64,000 bases of DNA from Pelethousia sp034933245 (GTDB lineage: Bacteria; Bacillota; Clostridia; Christensenellales; CAG-138), in NCBI GenBank assembly GCA_034933245.1, contig JAYFNX010000004.1:21099-85098 (forward strand), read 5' to 3'. Shown piece by piece: positions 24,797-33,300 of this stretch (within the stretch, counting starts at the first letter, position 1; every line of letters starts with the position of its first letter). Position numbers and translations under genes: made by a program. The notes under the pieces were generated by a model. That model was not told the DNA's origin. It was given only the letters and a program-made list of their open reading frames with translations, and ran no database searches.

Positions 24797-25709
24797 ATCT
24801 TCGTTGGATCATATTAAAGCGGATGAAGCCTTAATTCTCAAAACGGAAGCGTATCTAAGGAAGATGCTTTCAGCAGAGCAAACCGCCAGAACACATAACT
24901 TAAAAAAGGGGAGGATAAGGAATATGAAAAAATATGCGATACTGGCTTGCGTGGCGCTCTTGCTCCTCATGGGCGGGATAAAAGCATATCTTACGCCCGT
25001 ATCGTATCTGAGCGTGGACATCAACCCGAGCGTGGAATTGGGAATCAATGCATTTGGGCAAGTCGTAAGCGCGGAGGGATACAATACGGATGGCAGGGCG
25101 ATTTTAAATGGAATAAAGGTAACGGGTATGCGTGTTAAGAAAGCGGTTAACACGGTAATTGCCGCAGCCGCTTCGAATGGATTCATAGACGATGATGGCT
25201 CCACGACTATTTTGCTTACCGCTGAAACAGACAATGATAACATGGCAGCCGAATTGAATGGGGAAGCGGAGACGGGGGCACAGGAAGCCTTGGCTGAAAA
25301 TGGTAAATCAGCGGCCATACACAAAGAAAATGTTGCGCTGGCACGCCGTGACGAAGCAAAAACGCTGGGTATTACCCCCGGCAAACTGAACCTTATTGAA
25401 AAGCTGCAAGCCGTTGATCCAACCGCTACGGTAGAACAGTATAAAGAGGCAAAGGTCAAGGATATTATGAAGGCCATACAAACGCTGAAGGATAAAGGGA
25501 CGGCAGTCGGCAATCAAGACGAAAACGCTGCGGAAGGCAACAAGAACGAGAAGGCCGCAGCCGGCAATCAAAGCGAAAACGCCACGGAAGGCAATCAGAA
25601 CGAGGATTCTTCAACAGGAAACCAAAACGGAGGGATTGCAGGGGAAGGGAACCAAGGCGGCGCAGCCGGCGGCCAAGCCCAGGGCGGTGGGGCAGGCAAT
25701 AAAAGATAG
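24780..25709 (+). CDS. RsgI-like membrane anti-sigma factor
   Basis: A 309-residue single-pass protein. Residues 1-50 are a cytoplasmic, sigma-contacting region; residues 52-68 are the membrane helix. Outside, SVDINPSVELGINAFGQVVSAEGYNTDGRAIL is the signature of the extracytoplasmic RsgI middle domain. N82-P83 lies at the position where RsgI proteins are, as I recall, cut by autoproteolysis before signalling. The C-terminal tail from about residue 243 is low complexity, with repeats of GNQ(D/S/N)EN-like units ending in Gly. There is no carbohydrate-binding domain at the end as in cellulosome RsgIs. It overlaps the sigma gene by 17 bases and should hold it at the membrane. Confidence 0.82.
   Translation: MNTVFKSSLDHIKADEALILKTEAYLRKMLSAEQTARTHNLKKGRIRNMKKYAILACVALLLLMGGIKAYLTPVSYLSVDINPSVELGINAFGQVVSAEGYNTDGRAILNGIKVTGMRVKKAVNTVIAAAASNGFIDDDGSTTILLTAETDNDNMAAELNGEAETGAQEALAENGKSAAIHKENVALARRDEAKTLGITPGKLNLIEKLQAVDPTATVEQYKEAKVKDIMKAIQTLKDKGTAVGNQDENAAEGNKNEKAAAGNQSENATEGNQNEDSSTGNQNGGIAGEGNQGGAAGGQAQGGGAGNKR
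25509..25690 (+). repeat. Degenerate in-frame repeats in the anti-sigma tail
   Basis: Imperfect units of 18-27 bases encoding GNQxEN-type peptides (about six copies), followed by Gly/Ala/Gln-rich sequence. Probably an extended wall-spanning stalk, and a site prone to copy-number change. Confidence 0.7.
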
Positions 25710-25756
25710 CCGGAACAAAAAAGGAGCCGACATGCAATATGCCGACTTCCGCGCAA

Positions 25757-25808
25757 TAAAAAAGGGCCGCCGAGCCCGGCTGGAAGCCGGAGCTGCGGCG
25801 GCCTTCTT
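25757..25808. terminator. Bidirectional terminator between anti-sigma and lipoprotein genes
   Basis: A long GC-rich stem (GGGCCGCCG... against ...CGGCGGCC, with an inner CCGGCT/AGCCGG helix) flanked by an A run on the left. The minus-strand reading ends in a run of T and is the stronger direction. Confidence 0.85.
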
Positions 25809-25810
25809 GC

Positions 25811-26371
25811 TTAGGCCACGTGATTAAAGTTTTCGATCGCACCCTGCAGGGCTGCCAAAAGATCATCGATGGGGGCGGCCTCAATCTGCGCCGCGCCCAG
25901 GTCTTCGCCCATATCCAGGGCCATGATGGTGTCGCTGATCTGCTCTACGCCAAAGGTGATGGCAAGACCATTGGTCTCGTCCGCGATAGTAACGGAACCG
26001 TCGCCGTTATCCGTCATAGCACCGAAGAAACTGGCCGCATCCCCGCTTTCGGGATCGCCAAAGATCATGCCGGCAATGGTCATGTCTTCGTTGAACACCA
26101 GCAAAATGGCCTCGCCGGCATCAGAAGTGCCCAGATAGCCGCCACTCACCCAGCTGGCAATGGTGTCATAGTCCAAAGTATAGGTTAGCTCTTCGCTGGT
26201 GGTGGGTTCTTCGACGGGCTCTTCGGCAGGTGCTTCGGCAGGTGCTTCGGCGGGGGCGGCGGCGGGAGCATCTGCGGGGGCAGCGGCGGGTTCTTTCGCG
26301 CCGCCACAGGCTACGAGGCTGAAGGCCAGCACGAGCGCCAGCAGGGTAAGTACCCATTTTTTAAATTGCAT
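25811..26371 (-). CDS. Secreted lipoprotein, unknown function
   Basis: A 186-residue protein with a lipoprotein signal peptide (MQFKKWVLTLLALVLAFSLVACGG), lipobox LVAC and predicted lipidation at Cys22. Residues 25-60 are a low-complexity Ala/Pro/Glu linker of APAEAPAEAP type. The folded part from about residue 62 is acidic, rich in beta-strand-like segments, with no recognised motif. GGAGGAAAATCACCT supplies the ribosome site. It stands alone between a terminator and a divergent two-component system. It may be a surface sensor or binding protein; no function can be assigned. Confidence 0.82.
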   Translation of the reverse strand: MQFKKWVLTLLALVLAFSLVACGGAKEPAAAPADAPAAAPAEAPAEAPAEEPVEEPTTSEELTYTLDYDTIASWVSGGYLGTSDAGEAILLVFNEDMTIAGMIFGDPESGDAASFFGAMTDNGDGSVTIADETNGLAITFGVEQISDTIMALDMGEDLGAAQIEAAPIDDLLAALQGAIENFNHVA

Positions 26372-26631
26372 AGGTGATTTTCCTCCAAGTTATATGAATC
26401 GTATAAAAAACCACAGATACTATGGCTTTTACCAGGGATGGCTGGCGTACTTGCATTTTGGCTAGTACGCAGTGTCACTCTACACAACATCATAACAAAA
26501 ATTGCCGAAAAAAACCGTTTTGTGCGCGAACGGTAGTTGTTTTCGTTACAAACGGTCATGGGAGAGTGGCGGCGCGAATGACGCTATGATAAAATTATAG
26601 GAGATTTGTAGCGTAACGGAGGAAAGCAAAT

Positions 26632-27354
26632 ATGCGCATTGCAGTTTGCGACGACGATCCACAGGAATTGGCGCGGCTTTCGGAACTGCTGCGCGCTTAC
26701 CGGCAGGAAACGAAGGCCACTCTCACATATTCGACTTACGGAGACGGGATATCGCTGCTTGAGGCTGTACGCAAGGGCGGTTTCGATCTGCTGCTGTTGG
26801 ACGTGCTGATGCCCATGGTAAGCGGCATGCAGGCGGCGCATGAAATACGGGAATTCGATGAAGAGGTGAAGATCGCCTTTTTGACCGCCTCGGCAGAATT
26901 CGCTGTGGAAAGCTATTCGGTGGAGGCCTACACCTATCTGGTCAAGCCCGCCACACGGGATAATCTTTTTCCGGTTTTAAACAAGCTGTTTCGCGCCGCA
27001 CAAAAGTCGGAAGAGGGGCTACCTGTCAAACTGCAAAGCGGCATGGCCCATATTCTATTTTCCAGGCTCGCCTTTGTGGAGGTGATGAACCGGACGCTGC
27101 GATTCCATTTAACGGACGGCGCCATAAGAGAGCTGTGCGCGCCGCTTTCGGATTATGAGGACATGCTTTTGCAGCGGCCGGAGTTTATAAGGGTACATCG
27201 GGCGTTTATTGTGAACCTTTGGCAGATACAGGAGTTGCACACCACGGAAATCCTTACCTATACGGGGAGCCTTGTTCCGGTTTCCAGGCGGCTTTATGCA
27301 CAGGTGCGCAAGGCGTATGTGAACCAGCTGTTTGCAGAGAAAGGAGTGGATTGA
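26632..27354 (+). CDS. LytTR-family response regulator
   Basis: A 240-residue regulator. The receiver domain (1-120) has the acidic triad CDDD (6-9), phospho-acceptor D57 in LLLLDVLMPM, and K106 in the VKP block. The C-terminal LytTR DNA-binding domain includes LAFVEVMNRTLRFHL and EFIRVHRAFIVNLWQIQEL. LytTR regulators control cell-wall, virulence and peptide-signalling genes in Firmicutes. GGAGGAAAG lies about 8 bases upstream of the ATG. Its stop shares one base with the start of the kinase gene, so the two are coupled. Confidence 0.95.
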   Translation: MRIAVCDDDPQELARLSELLRAYRQETKATLTYSTYGDGISLLEAVRKGGFDLLLLDVLMPMVSGMQAAHEIREFDEEVKIAFLTASAEFAVESYSVEAYTYLVKPATRDNLFPVLNKLFRAAQKSEEGLPVKLQSGMAHILFSRLAFVEVMNRTLRFHLTDGAIRELCAPLSDYEDMLLQRPEFIRVHRAFIVNLWQIQELHTTEILTYTGSLVPVSRRLYAQVRKAYVNQLFAEKGVD

Positions 27355-28640
27355 TGGTAACCGTTCTTGGTTCAATCAACTATGGGCTCGTTTTAATATA
27401 TGGCGTATTGCTTTCGGTGGATTTTGCGGGCGGGTGCGCCTCAAAAAAAGAACGCTATGCGGTGGCGCTGCTAAGTTTCATTATTTTTGCGGCCCAGATG
27501 CTAAGCTACACCCTTTGGGGCCTTGCGAATACAAAGAAGCTCTATCCGTTGATTTCCCACTTCCCTCTTTTTCTCATGCTGACTTTCGCCCTAAAGAAAC
27601 CGTGGGGTGTGGCCCTTGCCAGCGTCCTGACGGCATACTTCTGCTGCCAGTTGCCTCGCTGGATCGGCGCGCTCTCACTCTGCCTATTCGGCACGCAGTT
27701 GGCCTACCAGGCAGGCTATCTGCTTTCCATCGTTCCCTTGTATATCTTTTTGCAACGATATTTTACAATAGCTGCCCATCGGGCAATGACCTACTCCAAA
27801 AGATCGCTGCTCCTGTTTGGCGGGCTTCCTTTGTTTTATTATATATTTGATTATGCCACCACCGTTTATACCAAGGCATTATACGCGGGCGTCAGAATGG
27901 TAAACGAATTTCTGCCCACGGCCATGGCCCTCTTCTTTGTGGCGTTTGTGGCTGTTTACCATGCGGAAGTACAGCGGCGCACGCAATTGGAAATGGATAA
28001 TGCCATGCTTGCCGGGCAATCGAGGCGGGCGAAAAACGAAATGCTAGCCTTGCAGCAGGTGCAGCAGCAAAACGCAATCTACCGGCACGATATGCGGCAC
28101 CACCTAGCCCTTCTCAGCGGGTATCTGGAAGCAGGCGAGATTCGTAAGGCGAGTGAATACATCCGGCAGACACAAGCGGATATTGACAAGCTCGTTCCGG
28201 CGCGATACTGCGAGAACGATACCGTCAATTTAATCCTGTCTTCCTTTGCAAAAAAAGCAAAGCAGCAGGGTGTGACGCTAAGCGCACAAGCCAATATTCC
28301 GGCGGTTCTTCCGCTTTCGGATACGGAACTGTGCGCATTGCTCTCCAATGGTTTGGAAAATGCCGTGTTCGCCGCTTCGCAAATGCATGGAGACTTCGAG
28401 AAGACGGTGCGCTTCAACTGCCAGCCCCATAAGGACAAGCTGCTCATTTACATCAGCAATCCGTATCCGGGCATCGTTTCCATGCGGGATGGATTGCCGG
28501 AAAATACCCAACCTAAGCATGGCTTCGGCGCAAAAAGCATCGGCATGATTGTCGAAAATCACAAGGGGTACTGCTTATTCGAGGCGCAGGATGGATTGTT
28601 TATGTTAAAGGTCGTACTTCCCCTTCGTGAAAAGGAATAG
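27354..28640 (+). CDS. Sensor histidine kinase, GHKL/AgrC type
   Basis: A 428-residue membrane kinase. The first about 200 residues contain six hydrophobic helices, and a coiled-coil segment follows (MLALQQVQQQ). The phospho-acceptor is in YRHDMRHHLALLSGYL (about His244), the N-box is LSNGLENAVFAA and the G-box HGFGAKSI. These are features of the SpoOB-like GHKL kinases that pair with LytTR regulators. The ATG at 27354 overlaps the regulator stop (TGATG). No AgrD-like peptide or AgrB-like protease gene is evident nearby, so the signal is unknown. Confidence 0.93.
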   Translation: MVTVLGSINYGLVLIYGVLLSVDFAGGCASKKERYAVALLSFIIFAAQMLSYTLWGLANTKKLYPLISHFPLFLMLTFALKKPWGVALASVLTAYFCCQLPRWIGALSLCLFGTQLAYQAGYLLSIVPLYIFLQRYFTIAAHRAMTYSKRSLLLFGGLPLFYYIFDYATTVYTKALYAGVRMVNEFLPTAMALFFVAFVAVYHAEVQRRTQLEMDNAMLAGQSRRAKNEMLALQQVQQQNAIYRHDMRHHLALLSGYLEAGEIRKASEYIRQTQADIDKLVPARYCENDTVNLILSSFAKKAKQQGVTLSAQANIPAVLPLSDTELCALLSNGLENAVFAASQMHGDFEKTVRFNCQPHKDKLLIYISNPYPGIVSMRDGLPENTQPKHGFGAKSIGMIVENHKGYCLFEAQDGLFMLKVVLPLREKE

Positions 28641-28865
28641 CAGAGAACAAAATAAGATCAAACGTGATAAAAAATGGCCATGCTTGCCATGAAGCACATC
28701 TCTTGTTTTCACATGCAACGCATAATAAAAAATGGGAGTATTTGTTTTTCATACCCATCTAGCGGTTTTTAAATATTCCAGAATTAATCAAATGAAATAA
28801 TAGCTTCCGCTTTCTAAAATGATATATATTTCTTTAATAATTGCCTGCCTTTATGTTATAAACAT

Positions 28866-28885
28866 GTCGCGAACGCGACTATAAT
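28866..28885 (+). promoter_or_regulatory. Candidate -10 with adjacent palindrome before the dual-HTH regulator
   Basis: GTCGCGAACGCGAC (28866-28879) is a 14-bp inverted repeat directly followed by TATAAT at 28880-28885. No consensus -35 is present, suggesting an activator-dependent or repressed promoter. Confidence 0.5.
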
Positions 28886-28921
28886 AAAGATAGTATTATA
28901 TTGCCAAAGGGGGGGCTGCAA

Positions 28922-30100
28922 ATGCGCTATATGACCACCGCAGAAGCCGCCGAAGCGTGGGGCGTTTCAATCCGTCAGGCGCAGCGGCTTCTGGCCGAGA
29001 ACCGGATACCCGGCGCGCAAAAACACGGCAAGGCATGGATGGTCCCATATGATACGGAAAAGCCCGCCGATCCGCGCCGAAAGAAAAGGCCGACGCAAAG
29101 CAGGCTATCCTCGGATCTTGCGCGTGTGGTCGCGGCTACCACAAAGCCCGCGCCCAGCCGTAACCCAGATGCGATCCTGGAGACGGTGGGGGAGGACCGG
29201 TTTCGGCTCGCCTATGAAGCGGAGATTGCCTATTTACGGGGCGATTTTGCGCAAACGATGGCTTGCTTTCATAAGACGGGGCGGGACGACGCGCTGCGTC
29301 TTCGGGTCTGTCCGTCGGCTATCGTGGCGGCTATCAGCATGGGCGATTACCGTTCCTACACCGAGATCGACGCTTATCTGAAACGCTGCATAAAGGCCAA
29401 CAAAGGTAGCGATGCGGCCGCCGTTGCGGAGCTTGCGCTTGCCACTGCCGCTGTGAGCTGCTTTGCCCCCCATATGGCCCCCGGCTGGTTGGCGATGGGA
29501 GATTTGAGCGCCCTCCCACCCCCCATGAGGCTCAACGCCCTCTATCTGCGGGTCAAATACCTGCATTGTACGCACCGGATTGAGGCCATGCTTGCCGTGG
29601 CGCAAACTGCGCTGTCCCTTTGCGGGTCGGAGCAGCGTATCACGCCTTATGATATTTATCTGCGGCTGATGTGTGCCGTCGCCTGGCATGTGTTGGAACG
29701 GGAGGATGAAGCCAAAAGCTGGCTGCTTTCTGCTATGCGCATCGGCCTGCCCTACGGTTTCATCACGCCTTTTTCTGAGATCGTGACCGCGTTTGGGGGC
29801 CTGATGGAACAGTGTTTGAAGCAGGCTTTTCCGGATTACTACAATGCCGTTCTCGAACAATGGGAGAATACATGGGGAAATTGGATATCCTTTCATAACC
29901 AATTTACAAAAGACAATATCACGCGCATCCTTTCCCTGCGGGAATACCATATTGCCCTCCTGGTGGCACGGCACTTCTCATACGCAAAAATCGCAAAGAA
30001 GAATTCCATTTCGGTGGGCAGGCTCAAAAACATTATGTTGGACGTGTATAGCAAACTGTTCATATCCGGCCGAGACGAGCTGGCCAATTACATATTATGA
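28922..30100 (+). CDS. Transcription regulator with N-terminal excisionase-like and C-terminal LuxR-like DNA-binding domains
   Basis: A 392-residue protein. Residues 1-45 (MTTAEAAEAWGVSIRQAQRLLAENRIPGAQKHGKAWMVP) are a MerR/excisionase-type helix-turn-helix. The central 90-330 region is helical and Ala/Leu-rich, resembling the TPR-like domains of MalT/LuxR-type regulators. The last 60 residues (LSLREYHIALLVARHFSYAKIAKKNSISVGRLKNIMLDVYSKLF) look like a LuxR-type recognition helix pair. I place the start at ATG 28922, behind AAAGGGGGGG. It lies just upstream of the large wall-protein gene, which it may control. Confidence 0.8.
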   Translation: MRYMTTAEAAEAWGVSIRQAQRLLAENRIPGAQKHGKAWMVPYDTEKPADPRRKKRPTQSRLSSDLARVVAATTKPAPSRNPDAILETVGEDRFRLAYEAEIAYLRGDFAQTMACFHKTGRDDALRLRVCPSAIVAAISMGDYRSYTEIDAYLKRCIKANKGSDAAAVAELALATAAVSCFAPHMAPGWLAMGDLSALPPPMRLNALYLRVKYLHCTHRIEAMLAVAQTALSLCGSEQRITPYDIYLRLMCAVAWHVLEREDEAKSWLLSAMRIGLPYGFITPFSEIVTAFGGLMEQCLKQAFPDYYNAVLEQWENTWGNWISFHNQFTKDNITRILSLREYHIALLVARHFSYAKIAKKNSISVGRLKNIMLDVYSKLFISGRDELANYIL

Positions 30101-30155
30101 CAAAAAAAGCGTGACTTTTATAAGCTGAACGGTCACTAGAAAAATATAACATTTC

Positions 30156-30195
30156 ACCCTATGATAGGCATGGAAAGCTACCATAGGGTTTTTTT
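30156..30195 (+). terminator. Terminator after the dual-HTH regulator
   Basis: ACCCTATG at 30156-30163 pairs with CATAGGGT at 30182-30189, followed by a seven-base T run. Confidence 0.8.
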
Positions 30196-30325
30196 ATGCC
30201 CTGGTGAAAAAACGCGAATGAATGCGGCTGGTCGATAGGAAACAACCCCCTTATTACCCCGGCGGCGTGCGTATGCGCGATGCGCTGCGGCGCGAAATTG
30301 AAAGAGGAAGGCAGGAGAACCAAAA

Positions 30326-33300
30326 TTGATAAGAAAACGATTTTCAAGCCTGTTACTGTGTGCGGCGATGGTGTTCGTGCTGCTGCCTGTTTCGATGCCG
30401 GCAGTAGCCCGCGCCGCAGGACCCAGCCTTAGCGGAACCGTTGACATGGGGAGCTTTGGTGTTGACGGCGGCGGTACAATTACAATCCCAGCGGGGTCTA
30501 TCGTCACATTGACCAACACCGGCGGCCGCTCCTATACGAACGTTCGAATCGTGTGCGAAACAGGCGTCGACCTAACGTTGAACAATGTGGAAATCAACAA
30601 CGTCGACTATGAATGTGCTTGCGCCCTTACTTTTAGCGGCACGGGGAACACGCTGTCGTTCTTGGGGGACAACAGGCTTAGAAGCGGAAATCAGCAACCC
30701 GGCGTGAAAGTGGAAACCGGCGCGGCGCTTACAATCCAAGAAGGCCCGAGCGGTTCTGGAACCAATACGCTTTCCGTTTGGGGCGGAAACGGCGGCGCGG
30801 GTATCGGCAGCGGCAACGGCAACGATTGCGGCCAAATCACCATTAAAAGCGGCCGGATCTATGCTGAGGGCGGCAAAAGCGGTGCGGGCATTGGCGGCGG
30901 AGACTATGAACCCGGCTATCATGGTGTCATCATAATTGACGGCGGCAATATAGAGGCGCGTGGCGGCGGCGCCGACGATGGCCATGGCGGCGCGGGGATC
31001 GGCGGCGGAGGCGGCGGCGATGGCGGTTCCATTACCATAAACGGCGGTACGATTAATGCCATCGGAAGCGATGGCGCAAAATGGGCCGGCGCGGGCATCG
31101 GTGGCGGAGGATGCAAGAGCCTTACTGAGGGGGGCGGCCACGGCGGTATCATTACGATTAACGATGGCACAATCACAGCCCAAGGCGGTCGTTGCGATCA
31201 AAATGGAGGCGGCGCGGGCATCGGTGGCGGGCATTGTGGCAATGGCGGTAGCATTACAATTAACAATGGCACGATCATAGCCAAAGGAGGCCGTGGCGCC
31301 TTAAGGGGAGGCGGTGCGGGCATTGGCGGCGGATACGCGGATGAGAACGCCACCCAAAAGGGCATGGGCGGCAACATCATCATCAGAAGAGGAAACATTA
31401 AAGCCTATGGCGGCAGCAGCGACGATAACGGCGGCGGCGCGGGGATCGGCGGCGGGGCAGGCAACTATGGTGACTGTGGCGCTGGTGCCGCTATGGAGAT
31501 TTACGGTGGCATCATTGAGGCTTATGGCGGTGGATCAATCAGCGGCGGCGGCGCGGGCATCGGCGGCGGCAATGGCGGCTACGGAGATCGGATTTTTATG
31601 ACCAACGCTGTTATCAAGGCCGATGGCGGCGCCAAGGCTGCGGGAATAGGCGGCGGCGGTAACGGCCGAGGCCCACAAAACCCAAACCATTTGCTGACTT
31701 ATGCTTCAAAAATCGAAATCAACGGCGGCACGATCACGGCCAATGGAGGGAGCGGGGGCGCGGGCATCGGCGCCGGTTACTCCCAAACAGCCTCCGGTAT
31801 ATTTATCAAAGGCGGCAGCATTAACGCTGTGGGCGGGAGCGGCGCTTACCGTATCGGGCACGGTGCAGACAGCAACAGCACTTGGGACTGCATGCCCAGA
31901 AATTCTGCCGGTGAGGCGGTGTATCGTACCCAGGTGACACTTTTCGGCGTAAACGCAAAAAAACAGGTGAAACGGATAAAGTGCAGCATAGGATATAATA
32001 CGGACAATACTTATACCGATGACAACGGGAAGATATATCTGTATTTGGCCCAGTTGGCTACGGCCACAAGCGTAACAACGCCCGACGATTATTATATGGG
32101 AAACGCGGTCGCTTCAAATTCGGAAACCAGCTTTACCTTCTACACCTTAAAGCAAAACGCAAGCATCGTCCCAACCAGCATAACATTTGATGCGAAGGAC
32201 TTGGGCTACTGGGAACAGACAGAGCAGCCCTTTGCCATAACAAATTCTAATGACTTCCCCACTGACACGCTGAACGCAGTAATTCTAGGCACAGACTTCG
32301 AGATCGTTTCGGGGCTGAACTGTGCACTGGCGGCCAACGAGACGGCTACAGTGAAAGTACGGCCCAAAACGGGGCTTTCCGCAGGGACCCACACAGGTAC
32401 ACTGAGCATCCAAGCCACTGCCAGTACAGGTAGTTGGCTCACAGCCGCATTATCCTTCACGGTTAATGCTGTTGAACCCTCGGCTCCGCAGAACTTTTCC
32501 GTCACGCCTGGGAACGGAGAGGCGGCGCTTAGCTGGACCGCTCCCTTAAGCGATGGAGGTTCGGCAATTACCCGGTATGAGGTATCCAAGGATGGTGGAA
32601 CAAGCTGGGCAAATGCAAGCAGCAATACAGGCCATACCTTTACAGGGCTAACCAACGGCATGAGCCATACGTTTAACGTACGCGCGGTCAACAGCGCGGG
32701 GCCAGGCCCCGAAGCCACCGTTTCGTGCAGCCTGGTAGGCTCACCCACTGCGCCAACGATTAATTTCGCCATAGGCGGCGATGGATTTGTAAATTTGACT
32801 TGGCAGGCTCCCAGCAACGATGGCGGTGCGGCAATCACCTATTATGAGGTCAAGGTAGGCGATTCCGCTTGGACGGATGTGGGCAATGTTTTGACCTATA
32901 CGGCTAGCGGTCTAACAAACGGCACGGAATACACGCTGCAGGTCAGGGCGGGTAACAGGTATGGCCCAGGCACGGCGGCAATCGCCACCGCCATCCCGCG
33001 TTCGAAAATAGGCCCCCCTTCCGCACCACAAAACTTCGCAGCCACGCCCGGCAATGGTCAGGTAGTGCTGAACTGGTTGGTTCCCCTGGATAACGGGGGC
33101 TCCTCTATCACGGGGTATCAGATCTCCCATGATAACGGCGCGAGCTGGGCGGATGTGGGCGACGTTTTGACCCATACCTACACCGGCCTAAACAACGGCA
33201 CAGAATACACGTTTCAGGTTCGGGCAGTCAGTAGCGGGGTGGGGGAGGGTGCGGCAGCTACCGTGACGGCAACGCCGCAGGCGGTGGCAACCGATAAGAC

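Noticed and set aside
28674..28772. A 32-codon frame (MAMLAMKHISCFHMQ...) after the LytTR kinase, considered as a signalling peptide
   Set aside because: No ribosome site and no AgrB-like processing protein nearby; composition is not convincing.
30572..31398. Long antisense open frames within the wall-protein gene (Ala/Gly/Pro-rich)
   Set aside because: They are mirror images of the GGC-rich repeat DNA. The plus-strand protein has a signal peptide, domains and a sortase signal.
30790..31870. Possible CRISPR-like direct repeats
   Set aside because: The repeats are coding, irregularly spaced and imperfect, with no constant spacer length and no cas genes.
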